Source of the DNA: an uncultured Caulobacter sp. | Lineage (GTDB): Bacteria; Pseudomonadota; Alphaproteobacteria; Caulobacterales; Caulobacteraceae | Length of the DNA: 30,499 bases | Direction: 5' to 3' | Assembly: GCA_937925635.1 (NCBI GenBank) | Contig: CALALX010000112.1 | Location: 1 to 30,499 of the forward strand | Part shown: positions 1 through 7,902 of the stretch, one piece after another | Position numbering within the stretch: position 1 is the stretch's first letter | How the letters are laid out: every line of letters starts with the position of its first letter | Made by a program: the position numbers and the translations under genes | Notes under the pieces: generated by a model | Told to the model about the DNA's origin: nothing | Database searches by the model: none | Seen by the model: only the letters and a program-made list of their open reading frames with translations

Positions 1-54
1 AGCAGCCGGCTGTTAACCGGCTGGTCGTAGGTTCGAATCCTACCCGCGGAGCCA
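1..54 (+). tRNA. tRNA-Asn(GTT), 5' part outside the window
   Basis: This is the 3' two thirds of a tRNA. The anticodon stem GCCGG/CCGGC (5-9 with 17-21) closes a seven-base loop CTGTTAA whose centre, GTT at 12-14, is the asparagine anticodon. A five-base variable loop follows, then the T arm GTAGG-TTCGAAT-CCTAC (27-43), the 3' acceptor strand CCGCGGA (44-50), discriminator G51 and an encoded CCA (52-54). The D arm and 5' acceptor strand lie before base 1. No integrase or attachment-site duplication is visible next to it, so there is no sign that this tRNA has served as an integration target here. Confidence 0.95.
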
Positions 55-187
55 TCCCCTTCCCGACATCGTCGCTGATCTGGTCGCGACCGCTCGCAAG
101 TCATGCGCCAGCCGGTTCGGCGGCTCCGCCGTCCAGTCCGAAAATCGCGAGACCGCCCCCGGCGGCGTCGGCTAGTCTGACCGCGCC

Positions 188-760
188 ATGACTACGCCCG
201 CCTACGTCCTCTTCGACACTGGCATCGGCCGCTGCGGCATCTGCTGGGGCGAGGCCGGGATCGTGGGCGCCCTGCTGCCCGGCCCGAGCGACGCGCAGAT
301 GCGGCGCCGGTTCGAGGCGCGCTTCCCCGGCGCCGTCGAGGCCGAGCCGCCGCCCGCCTATGGCGCCGTGGTCGTGGATGTCGTCGCCTTGATGGCCGGT
401 GAGAAGCGCGACCTCTCCGACGCGCCGCTGGACCTGTCGACGACGCCCCCGTTCCACCAGCGGGTCTATGCCGTGGCGCGGCAGATTCCACCCGGCGAGA
501 CCATGACCTATGGCGAGATCGCGAGGGCGCTCGGCGCGGGACCGGCCGCGGCCCGCGCGGTCGGCGAAGCCATGGGCCGCAACCCGATCCCCATCCTGAT
601 GCCCTGCCACCGCGTGCTGGGCGCGAACGGCAAGCCCGGCGGCTTCTCCGCGCCCGGCGGCGTCGAGACCAAGCTGAAGATGCTGCGCATCGAGGGGGCG
701 AAGATCGGCGAGACGCCGACGCTGTTCGATGAGCTGCCGCTGGCGGTGAAGCCGCGATAG
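188..760 (+). CDS. ogt: Methylated-DNA--[protein]-cysteine S-methyltransferase (Ogt/MGMT)
   Basis: Suicide repair enzyme of 190 residues that transfers the alkyl group from O6-alkylguanine (and O4-alkylthymine) to its own cysteine. The C-terminal catalytic domain (about 88-172) carries the family hallmark PCHRV at 139-143, so Cys140 is the predicted acceptor. Upstream is the helix-turn-helix segment starting TYGEIA (107-112), followed by the alanine-rich recognition helix with the conserved RAVG, and by NPIPI before the active site. The N-terminal domain (1-80) is divergent, as usual for Ogt, and there is no Ada zinc domain, so this is the constitutive Ogt type. ATG 188 is used because the ORF opens there and the length fits the family; no strong ribosome binding site is visible. 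It stands alone and converges on the SDR gene across a hairpin. Confidence 0.93.
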   Translation: MTTPAYVLFDTGIGRCGICWGEAGIVGALLPGPSDAQMRRRFEARFPGAVEAEPPPAYGAVVVDVVALMAGEKRDLSDAPLDLSTTPPFHQRVYAVARQIPPGETMTYGEIARALGAGPAAARAVGEAMGRNPIPILMPCHRVLGANGKPGGFSAPGGVETKLKMLRIEGAKIGETPTLFDELPLAVKPR

Positions 761-816
761 GGGACTGCTTGCGTCGATGGACGTCAGCTGTCCTCGGCGC
801 CGAACCTGAAGAGGGC

Positions 817-847
817 GGTCAGCGGCCGGCGATGCCGGTAGCTGACC
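817..847. terminator. Bidirectional hairpin between convergent ogt and SDR genes
   Basis: GGTCAGC (817-823) pairs with GCTGACC (841-847). Inside, CCGGC (826-830) pairs with GCCGG (834-838) around a GAT loop, with a GG/TA internal mismatch. The 12 paired bases lie in the 88-bp gap between two stop codons. There is no clear T tract on either strand, so termination is inferred from position and stem strength. Confidence 0.6.
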
Positions 848-848
848 C

Positions 849-1625
849 CTAGTCCACCGGCACCGTGTAATTCAGCGCCAGGCGGCCGCCATCGGGGTAG
901 AGGGTCTGCCCGGTCATGTAGCTGCTGTCGTCGCTGGCCAGGAACACGGCCACGCGGCCGATCTCCTCGGGCTCGCCGATGCGACCCAGCGGCGTGCGGG
1001 CAAGCACGCCGCGCTTGGCGGCCTCATCCTTGAAGACGCCCTTGAGGATGTCGGTGGCGATGGTGCCGGGGCCGATGGCGTTGACGCGGACGCCGTGCGG
1101 CGCGAGGCCCAGGGCCATGGTCTTGGTCAACTGGTTGATGGCGCCCTTGCTGGTCACATAGGGCAGCTGGCCTGGGATCGCGAGCACGGCGTTGACCGAG
1201 CTCATGTTGATGATCGCGCCCGGCTTGCCGGCGGCGACCAGGGCCTGAGCCACGGCCTGACCGATCACGAACACGGCGCGAACGTTGACGGCCAGAACCG
1301 CGTCGAAATCCTCCAGCGTCGAGGTCAGGATGTCGCCGGGTTTGAGGATGCCGGCATTGTTGACCAGGATGTCGATGACGCCGAGCGCCCCGGAGGCCTG
1401 GGCGACGGCGGCGCGGGCCGCGTCGGCGTCGGCGACGTCGCAGGCGATGCCGATGGTCCGGCGGCCGGTCTCCGCGGCGATGGCCTCGGAGGCGGCACGG
1501 ACGCCGTCGGCGTCTCGGTCGAGCAGAGCGACGTCCGCGCCCTCGGTGGCCAACGCGACCGCGCAGGCCCGACCGATGCCGTGGGCGGCGCCGGTGACCA
1601 GCGCGATGCGACCCCGCAACTTCAT
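849..1625 (-). CDS. SDR family NAD(P)-dependent oxidoreductase
   Basis: Classical short-chain dehydrogenase/reductase of 258 residues with a Rossmann fold. The cofactor motif TGAAHGIG is at 11-18, the NNAG motif at 89-92, and the catalytic set is Ser143, Tyr156 and Lys160 (YxxxK). An Asp at the end of the second strand (Asp36, in LLDRD) favours NAD(H) over NADP(H). The C-terminal TGQTLYPDGG is the usual SDR end. The ORF extends further upstream, but the ATG at 1625 is chosen because it overlaps the stop of the preceding glyoxalase-like gene by one base (TGATG) and opens directly onto the first beta strand. It is the third gene of the kynU operon. The substrate cannot be read from sequence; a polyol, sugar or hydroxyacid dehydrogenase are all possible. 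Confidence 0.88.
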   Translation of the reverse strand: MKLRGRIALVTGAAHGIGRACAVALATEGADVALLDRDADGVRAASEAIAAETGRRTIGIACDVADADAARAAVAQASGALGVIDILVNNAGILKPGDILTSTLEDFDAVLAVNVRAVFVIGQAVAQALVAAGKPGAIINMSSVNAVLAIPGQLPYVTSKGAINQLTKTMALGLAPHGVRVNAIGPGTIATDILKGVFKDEAAKRGVLARTPLGRIGEPEEIGRVAVFLASDDSSYMTGQTLYPDGGRLALNYTVPVD

Positions 1626-2065
1626 CACCAGACGCCCGTGTTCGGCATCGACGCCCAGGGCTCGGCCGGCGGCAGGTTCGGCCCCTTCTGCAGCAGCTCG
1701 ATGGAGATGTTGTCCGGCGAGCGCACGAAGGCCATGTGGCCGTCGCGCGGCGGCCGGTTGATGGTCACGCCGCCCTCCATCAGCCGCTGGCACGTCGCGT
1801 AGATGTCGTCGACCGCGTAGGCCAGGTGACCGAAGTTGCGACCGCCTTGATAGTCCTCGGTATCCCAGTTGAACGTCAGTTCGACGGTGGGCGCGCGCTT
1901 CTCGCGGGCGGCCTCCACATCCTCGGGCGCGGCCAGGAACACGAGCGTGAACCGACCGCCCTCGTTGTCGAAGCGCGAGACCTCCGCCAGGCCCAGCTTG
2001 TTGACGTAGAAGTCCAGCGAGGCGTCGAGGTCCTTCACCCGGACCATGGTGTGCAGATAGCGCAT
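1625..2065 (-). CDS. gloA: VOC-family lactoylglutathione lyase (glyoxalase I-like)
   Basis: Single vicinal-oxygen-chelate protein of 146 residues, close to the usual length of bacterial glyoxalase I, which converts the methylglyoxal-glutathione hemithioacetal to S-lactoylglutathione. The four expected metal ligands are present: His5 (YLHTM), Glu62 (VELTF), His80 (FGHLA) and Glu123 (SIELL). The signature region DFYVNKLG follows at 18-25. The start at 2065 is preferred over an upstream ATG at 2146 because a GAGGAG ribosome binding site precedes it and the H5 ligand position matches the family. That binding site overlaps the end of kynU, so translation is probably coupled. Glyoxalase I activity is inferred from the ligands. 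In this operon a role on a tryptophan-catabolite ring cannot be excluded. Confidence 0.87.
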   Translation of the reverse strand: MRYLHTMVRVKDLDASLDFYVNKLGLAEVSRFDNEGGRFTLVFLAAPEDVEAAREKRAPTVELTFNWDTEDYQGGRNFGHLAYAVDDIYATCQRLMEGGVTINRPPRDGHMAFVRSPDNISIELLQKGPNLPPAEPWASMPNTGVW

Positions 2066-2078
2066 CGGCGGCGTCTCC

Positions 2079-3299
2079 TCAGGTGACTCGGGCGCGGACC
2101 CGGAACGTGGGGTGGTCATAGGCCCGCGTCGAGACCACTTCCACAAGCAGATCGGCGGCGCGGGCGACCTCGGCGAAGGACAGCGGCAGCGGCGAGAGGC
2201 CGAAGCGCATGACGTCGGGGTCGCGGAAATCGCCGATCACGCCGCGCGCCATCAACGCCCGGACGATGGCGTAGGCGTCGGGATGGCGGAAGGCGACGTG
2301 GCCGCCGCGCGCCGACGCTTCGCGCGGGCTGATCAGGTCGAGGGCGTCGCCGACGCGGTCGATGAAGAGGTCGCCGAGCGCCCGGGCCTTGGCCGCGATC
2401 GCCGCCGCGCCGGCGGTCGCCGACAGATCGACGCCGCCTTCCAGCGCCAGCAGGCTGAGGATCGGGGGCGTGCCGCAGGCGAAGCGGTCGATCCCGGGCG
2501 CCGGCGCGTAGGCGTCGTCGAAGGCGAACGGCGCGGCGTGGCCCATCCAGCCGGACAGCGGCGAAACGAGCGAGTCCTGGTGGCGCTGCGCCACAAAGAG
2601 GAAGGCCGGCGCGCCGGGGCCGCCGTTCAGGTACTTGTAGCCGCAGCCGACGGCGAGGTCGGCGCCGCAGCCGTTCAGATCGACCTCGATGATCCCGGCG
2701 CTGTGGCTGAGATCCCAGATCACCAGAGCCCCGACGGCCTGGGCGGCCGCGGTCAGGCGGGCCATGTCGCGCACGGCGGCGGTCTTGTAGTGGACGTGAC
2801 ACAGGACGAGCACGGCGACGTCTTCGGTCAGGGCCGCCTCGACCTCCCCGGCTGAACGGAGCTCCAGCCGGCGGCCGTCGCCCAGGGTTCGAACCACGCC
2901 CTCGAGCATGTAGAGATCCGTCGGAAAGTCGCCGCGCTCGCTCAGCACAACCTTGCGGCCCGGCCGCGCCTGGCAGGCGGCGGCAGCCAGCTTGAAGACG
3001 TTGGCGGACGTCGAATCGGCGACGATGACCTCGCCCGGGTCGGCGCCGATCATCCCCGCCAGGCGATCGCCGACCCGACGGGGCGCGCCGATCCAGTCGT
3101 GGGTGTTCCAGCCCCGGACCAGACCCTGCCCCCACTCCCCGGCCACGACCTTCCCCATCCGCTCCCGCGTGGCGACCGGAAGCGGTCCCAGCGAGTTACC
3201 GCACAGGTAGATCGTCCGGTGTTCGCGCACGAAGGCGTCGCGGAACCCCGCCAGCGGATCGGCGGCGTCCAGCGACTGAGGGTCCGGTGGAAGGGTCAT
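2079..3299 (-). CDS. kynU: Kynureninase
   Basis: PLP-dependent fold-type I enzyme of 406 residues that splits L-kynurenine into anthranilate and alanine in tryptophan catabolism. Visible family features are YLCGNSLGPLP at 31-41, DSTSANVFK at 95-103 (phosphate binding), WDLSHSAG at 195-202 with the PLP-pairing Asp196, and the internal aldimine site GYKYLNGGPG at 220-229 with Lys222. The ATG at 3299 is chosen over one 36 bases upstream because MTLPPDPQSL leads directly into the conserved domain. It is the first gene of a three-gene operon with the VOC and SDR genes. No tryptophan 2,3-dioxygenase or formamidase is in the window, so the rest of the pathway must lie elsewhere. Divergent from the RND efflux genes. 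Confidence 0.94.
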   Translation of the reverse strand: MTLPPDPQSLDAADPLAGFRDAFVREHRTIYLCGNSLGPLPVATRERMGKVVAGEWGQGLVRGWNTHDWIGAPRRVGDRLAGMIGADPGEVIVADSTSANVFKLAAAACQARPGRKVVLSERGDFPTDLYMLEGVVRTLGDGRRLELRSAGEVEAALTEDVAVLVLCHVHYKTAAVRDMARLTAAAQAVGALVIWDLSHSAGIIEVDLNGCGADLAVGCGYKYLNGGPGAPAFLFVAQRHQDSLVSPLSGWMGHAAPFAFDDAYAPAPGIDRFACGTPPILSLLALEGGVDLSATAGAAAIAAKARALGDLFIDRVGDALDLISPREASARGGHVAFRHPDAYAIVRALMARGVIGDFRDPDVMRFGLSPLPLSFAEVARAADLLVEVVSTRAYDHPTFRVRARVT

Positions 3300-3481
3300 T
3301 CTTGTCTTATCGGCCGCCCCGGGCGGAGAGACCACTCTCCTCAGCGGAACATTTCCGGAATTTCATTTGCGAACGGCGGTCGGAATCCGCATATGGACAC
3401 TGTTCAGATAAGCTCTTGGGGGTAGCTTTCGCGGCCGCGCCAGCGACGCGGCCGGCTCCCGAGCGCGCTCCGGGGTCGAAA
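3300..3481. promoter_or_regulatory. Divergent control region between kynU and the RND efflux operon
   Basis: These 182 bp must hold both promoters. Near the middle there is a dyad-rich stretch: GGAA (3346-3349), CAT, TTCC (3353-3356), GGAA (3357-3360), giving an 8-bp perfect palindrome TTCCGGAA at 3353-3360. A GANTC site (GAATC) lies at 3383-3387. No regulator gene is adjacent, and I could not fix a convincing -35/-10 pair. The operator role of the dyads is inference. Confidence 0.35.
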
Positions 3482-4576
3482 ATGAAACTCAAGAACTCCC
3501 ACCTGGTCGCGATCGGGATCGGCGCCGTCGTTGTGTTGCTCTTCGTCGTCAGCGGCATCCTCAATGCCGTCGGCAAGAGCAAGAACGCCGAAGCCGCCCC
3601 GGTGAAGGTCGAGGCCCCGCTCGTCCAGACAACGCTGATCCAGGAGGCGCGGCAGCCTTACGTCGTCTCCGTGCGCGGCCGAACGGAAGCCAACCGAACG
3701 GTCATCGTGCGCGCCGAGACCGCCGGCCCGGTGGCCGCCACCCCGGCCCGCGAGGGCGGCTTCGTCGCGCGCGGCGCCGTGCTCTGCCGCATCTCCACGG
3801 ACGCCCGTCAGGCGACGCTCGACCAGGCGCGCGCTCTGCTCCGGACCCGTCAGCTCGAGAAAGAGGCCTCCGACCGCCTCGCGGCGCAGGGCTACCGGTC
3901 GCAGACGCAGGTTCTGCAAGCCCAGGCCAATCTCGACGGCGCGACCGCCCAGGTCCGGCAGGCCGAGGTGCTGCTCGACCAGGTCAACGTCCGCGCGCCG
4001 TTCAGCGGCGTGTTCGACCGCCGCGACGCCGAGATCGGGACCTACCTCTCGCCGGGCGCCGCCTGCGGCACCATGATCCAGCTCGATCCCCTGGTGATCG
4101 TCGCCGACGTCGCCGAGCGCGAAGTCGGCGGGATCCAGGTCGGCTCGACCGCCGTCGCCACCCTGACCACCGGCGAAACCCTGACCGGCCGCGTGCGCCT
4201 CGTCGCCCGGGACGCCGACCCGGCGACCCGCACCTACCGCGTCGAGATCGAGGCCCCGAACCCGGCCGCGCGCGTGCGCGCCGGCCTCTCGGCCCAGGTC
4301 AAGATCACCACCGGCGCCGGGCCCGCCCACCTGGTCCCCTCGACCGCGCTGGTGCTCGACAGCGCCGGCCGGCAGGGCGTGCGCTACATCATCAACGGCG
4401 ATCGCGTGGCCTTCACGCCAGTCGCGGTGCTCGATGAAACGCCTCAGGGCGTCTGGGTCGCCGGCCTGAGCGGTCCCGCCCGGGTGATCACGGTCGGCCA
4501 GTCCTATGTCTCCGAGGGCCAGAAGGTCCGCCTGCCGGCCGCCGGCGCCGCCGCGCCCGCGCGCGCCCAGCCCTGA
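3482..4576 (+). CDS. RND efflux periplasmic adaptor subunit (HlyD/AcrA family)
   Basis: Membrane fusion protein of 364 residues that links an inner-membrane RND pump to an outer-membrane channel. It has one N-terminal membrane segment (about 8-28) and no lipobox, so it is a transmembrane-anchored adaptor. The order is: first lipoyl half (about 72-106), a short alpha-helical hairpin rich in Gln/Ala/Leu (108-165), second lipoyl half beginning VRAPFSGVF (170-178), a beta-barrel domain, and a membrane-proximal domain ending in a Pro/Ala-rich tail. The start at 3482 is preferred over the ORF opening at 3287 because it gives the short basic N terminus before the anchor; the upstream codons look non-coding. 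The pump gene begins 16 bases after the stop codon. No outer-membrane factor gene is present, so a shared TolC-like channel is expected. Confidence 0.9.
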   Translation: MKLKNSHLVAIGIGAVVVLLFVVSGILNAVGKSKNAEAAPVKVEAPLVQTTLIQEARQPYVVSVRGRTEANRTVIVRAETAGPVAATPAREGGFVARGAVLCRISTDARQATLDQARALLRTRQLEKEASDRLAAQGYRSQTQVLQAQANLDGATAQVRQAEVLLDQVNVRAPFSGVFDRRDAEIGTYLSPGAACGTMIQLDPLVIVADVAEREVGGIQVGSTAVATLTTGETLTGRVRLVARDADPATRTYRVEIEAPNPAARVRAGLSAQVKITTGAGPAHLVPSTALVLDSAGRQGVRYIINGDRVAFTPVAVLDETPQGVWVAGLSGPARVITVGQSYVSEGQKVRLPAAGAAAPARAQP

Positions 4577-4592
4577 AGCCCGGAGTCTGGAC

Positions 4593-7500
4593 ATGATCAC
4601 CGCCCTGATCGAAGGCGCCATCAAGCGACGCAAGGTCGTGCTGGGCATCGCGGCCATCGCGAGCCTGTTCGGCTTCTTCACCTACCTGAACCTGCCCCGC
4701 GAGTCCGAGCCGGACATCACCGTCCCGTTCGTGATGATCCAGGTGCCCTACCCCGGGGTCTCGCCCGAGGACTCCGAACGGCTGCTCGTGCGCCCCATCG
4801 AGCGCGAGCTGCAGTCGCTCGAAGGGCTGAAGGAGATGAACGCCGTCGCCATGCAGAACGCGGCGATGGTCTATCTCGAGTTCGAGGTGAACTTCAACAA
4901 AGACAAGGTCCTGCAGGATGTGCGGGCCCGGGTCGACATGGCGCGCGGCCGCTTTCCGCCCGATGCGGAAGAGCCGATCATCATGGAGCAGAACATCAGC
5001 GATGATCCGTTCATCGGGATCATGCTGTCCGGCGGCGCGCCGGAACGTGCGCTGTTCAAGACCGCCCAGGAGCTGCAGGATCGGCTTGAGGCCCTTCCCG
5101 GCGTGCTGCGCACCGAACTGTTCGGCGGCCGCGAAGAGGTGATGGAAGTCACCATCGACCCGGCTCGGATGGAGGCGGCGAACGTCACCGCGCCCGAGCT
5201 GGCGATGGTCATCGCGCGCAACAATCAGCTGGTGCCGGCCGGCAACCTGCAGACCCGTGAGGGCAAGTTCGCCGTGAAGGTGCCGGGCGTCGTCGAAGAC
5301 CCCGCCGACATCCTGGCTCTGCCGATCAAGCGCAATGGCGACCGGCTGATCACCATCGGCGACATCGGCGAGGTGCGCCGCACCTTCAAGGAGCCGAGCC
5401 GGATCTCGCGCTTCAATGGCCAGCCGGCGTTCGGCATCGACGTCATCAAGCGCCCTGGGGCGAACATCCTGGACTCGGTGAAGGAGGTCCGGCGCGTCGC
5501 GGCCGAGGAGCAGGCGAACTGGAAGTCGCAGGGCATCGACACCATCCAGGTCGACTTCACCTTCGACGAGAGCGAGTTCATCGAACAGAGCCTGACGATC
5601 CTTGAGAGCGGGCTGATCATCGCCACCATCCTGGTCATGATCATCATCGTCGGCAGCCTGGGCGTGCGACAGGGCCTGATGGTCGGCCTGTCGATCCCGC
5701 TCTGCTTCATGATGGGCTTCCTGCTGTTGCAGGCCTTCGGCATCACGCTCAACATGATGGTGATGTTCGGCCTGGTCCTCGCGGTCGGCATCCTTGTCGA
5801 CGGCGGCATCGTCGTGGTCGAGTACGCCGACCGGAAAATGGCCGAAGGCATGGACCGGGAGAAGGCCTTCGCCGCCGCCGGCGCGCGCATGTTCTGGCCG
5901 GTGGTCAACGGCACGCTGACGACCCTCTGCGCCTTCATTCCGTTCCTGTTCTGGAACTCGATCCCTGGGAAGTTCATGAGCTTCCTGCCGATCACGCTGA
6001 TCATGGTGCTCACGTCGTCGATCTTCGTGGCCCTGATCTTCACGCCCGCCCTCGGTTCGATCTTCGGGCGCAAACAGGGCGTCGACGCTGAGCACCTGGC
6101 CGAGATCGAGAAGTCCGAGCGCGGCGACCCGCGCGAAATGAGCGGCTTCATGGGCTGGTACGCGCGCACCCTCTGGTGGGCCGGCCACCATCCGTTCCGC
6201 GTTACGGCGGCGGCCATGGTGATCGTCGTGGCGATCGGCTTCGCCTTCTTCGGCCAAAAGCACCGCAGCGAGTTCTTCCTCGACCAGGATCCCGAGTTCG
6301 TCGCGATCTACGTCAAGGCGCGCGGCAACCTTTCGGCGACGGCGGCCGACGAACTGGTGCGCAAGGTCGAGGCCCGTCTCGAGGGCGTGACCGGTATCGA
6401 GTCGATCTACGCCAGCGCCGGGCGCTTCACCGGCGGCGGCAACTTCGGACCGCCCAACGACACCGTCGGCCGTATCCAGGTCCAGTTCGCCGACTTCGAG
6501 GCGCGCAAGGAACTCGGACTGCGCGGCAAGGACATCGAGGCCGACATCCGCGCGCGGGTGCAGGACGTTCCCGGCGTGCTCGTCGAGGTCCGGCCGCCGC
6601 AGAACGGTCCGCCGCAAGGCAAGGACGTCCAGGTGCAGCTTCGCGGCGGCGACCCCCGCGCGCTCGACCGCGCCGCGGACCAGATCAAGACGCACATGGC
6701 CGCCGATCCGCAGCTGATCGAGCATGAGGACAGCCGCGCCTCGCCGGGGATCGAGTGGAACATCAGCGTCGACCGCGAAGCCGCCGGCCGCTACGGCGTC
6801 GATGTCCTCAGCGTCGGCCAGGCGATCCAGTTCGTCACCGACGGCGTGCTGGTCGGCCGTTTCCGTCCGGACGACTCCGAGGACGAGCTCGACATCCGCG
6901 TCCGCTTCACGCCGGAGTCCCGCAATCTGGCGTCCTTCCGTGAGCTGAAGATCATGACGCCGATGGGCCCTGTGCCCGCCAGCTACCTGATCAAGGAAGC
7001 GCCCGGGCAGCAGGTCACCACCATCCAGCGGCGCGACGGTCAGCGGATGATCACCATCCAGGCCAACGCCGGCCCCGGCATCGCCGCCAACCAGAAAATC
7101 GGCGAGATGAAGGCCTGGCTGGGCAAGCAGGACTTCGGCCCGAGCGTCCACTGGAAGTTCACCGGCGCCGACGAGGAAGGCGCCGAGGCGGCCCAGTTCT
7201 TCGCCGTGGCGATGCTGGCCACCCTGTTCATGATGGGCATCATCCTGCTGTGGCAGTTCAACAGCTTCTACGGGATCGTGGTCACCCTCTCGGCGGTGAT
7301 CCTGTCGGTGGCCGGGGTGCTGCTGGGCGTCGTCGTGAACCTGGCCCACACCTTCGACTACATCTCGGTGATCATGCTCGGCACGGGCGTCATCGCGCTG
7401 GCCGGGGTGGTGGTCGGGCACAACATCGTGCTGGTCGACACCTTCTACCAGCTACGGCGTCAAGGCTATCCCGCCGACGAGGCCGCCATGCGCGCCGCCG

Positions 7501-7856
7501 TGCAGCGGTTCCGACCGGTCATGCTGACGACGGTGGTGACGGTCATCGGCCTGCTGCCGCTGATGTTCCAACTGCACCCGAACTTCCGGGGCTTCCACCT
7601 TGAGTACAAGGCGCCGGGCTCGGAATGGTGGGTCCAGCTGTCGGCCTCGGTCGTCTGGGGCCTCAGCTTCTCGACCCTGCTCACCCTGTTCCTGACTCCG
7701 GCCGCCCTGGCCGCGCCGAGGACGCTGGCCCGTCGCTTCGGCAATGTCTGGGCGATGGCCCGTCACGGTCAGCGCTGGAGCGATCGTCGACGTCACGGTG
7801 AAGAGGTTCGGCGCGAGGACCAGGCGGACACGCCCCTCCCGCGCGCTGCGGAGTAG
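4593..7856 (+). CDS. RND efflux pump, inner-membrane permease
   Basis: Proton-driven exporter of 1087 residues with the RND layout: TM1 (about 15-33), a large periplasmic loop (34-335), TM2-6 (336-492), a linker, TM7 (about 536-553), a second large loop (554-865) and TM8-12 (866-1042). PGVSPED at 54-60 and the first-loop motifs are typical of the acriflavin-resistance family. In TM4 the sequence is LVDGGIVVVE, so Asp403 matches the first proton-relay aspartate of AcrB but the second is Gly404. In TM10 the segment GVVVGHNIVLVD (938-949) has no equivalent of the AcrB lysine. The start at 4593 is set by the CGGAG site 8 bases upstream and a normal TM1; the longer ORF from 4506 overlaps the adaptor gene. 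The last 40 residues form a charged tail. Substrates are unknown. Confidence 0.92.
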   Translation: MITALIEGAIKRRKVVLGIAAIASLFGFFTYLNLPRESEPDITVPFVMIQVPYPGVSPEDSERLLVRPIERELQSLEGLKEMNAVAMQNAAMVYLEFEVNFNKDKVLQDVRARVDMARGRFPPDAEEPIIMEQNISDDPFIGIMLSGGAPERALFKTAQELQDRLEALPGVLRTELFGGREEVMEVTIDPARMEAANVTAPELAMVIARNNQLVPAGNLQTREGKFAVKVPGVVEDPADILALPIKRNGDRLITIGDIGEVRRTFKEPSRISRFNGQPAFGIDVIKRPGANILDSVKEVRRVAAEEQANWKSQGIDTIQVDFTFDESEFIEQSLTILESGLIIATILVMIIIVGSLGVRQGLMVGLSIPLCFMMGFLLLQAFGITLNMMVMFGLVLAVGILVDGGIVVVEYADRKMAEGMDREKAFAAAGARMFWPVVNGTLTTLCAFIPFLFWNSIPGKFMSFLPITLIMVLTSSIFVALIFTPALGSIFGRKQGVDAEHLAEIEKSERGDPREMSGFMGWYARTLWWAGHHPFRVTAAAMVIVVAIGFAFFGQKHRSEFFLDQDPEFVAIYVKARGNLSATAADELVRKVEARLEGVTGIESIYASAGRFTGGGNFGPPNDTVGRIQVQFADFEARKELGLRGKDIEADIRARVQDVPGVLVEVRPPQNGPPQGKDVQVQLRGGDPRALDRAADQIKTHMAADPQLIEHEDSRASPGIEWNISVDREAAGRYGVDVLSVGQAIQFVTDGVLVGRFRPDDSEDELDIRVRFTPESRNLASFRELKIMTPMGPVPASYLIKEAPGQQVTTIQRRDGQRMITIQANAGPGIAANQKIGEMKAWLGKQDFGPSVHWKFTGADEEGAEAAQFFAVAMLATLFMMGIILLWQFNSFYGIVVTLSAVILSVAGVLLGVVVNLAHTFDYISVIMLGTGVIALAGVVVGHNIVLVDTFYQLRRQGYPADEAAMRAAVQRFRPVMLTTVVTVIGLLPLMFQLHPNFRGFHLEYKAPGSEWWVQLSASVVWGLSFSTLLTLFLTPAALAAPRTLARRFGNVWAMARHGQRWSDRRRHGEEVRREDQADTPLPRAAE

Positions 7857-7859
7857 TCC

Positions 7860-7897
7860 GGGCGGGGGAACCGGCGTTTCACGGAGCGTCCCCGCCC
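7860..7897. terminator. Hairpin between convergent RND pump and ABC exporter genes
   Basis: GGGCGGGG (7860-7867) pairs with CCCCGCCC (7890-7897) across a 22-base loop, filling the 46-bp gap between the two stop codons. There is no T tract. A terminator role is inferred from the convergent layout. Confidence 0.45.
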
Positions 7898-7902
7898 CGC
7901 CC

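Noticed and set aside
1..187. Genomic island boundary at the tRNA gene
   Set aside because: No integrase, no repeat of the tRNA 3' end in the window, and the downstream genes look like ordinary chromosomal genes.
4488..7421. 977-codon open frame antisense to the RND pump gene
   Set aside because: Composition (His, Asp, Arg, Gly rich) is that of a shadow frame of a high-GC gene; the sense frame has all RND motifs.
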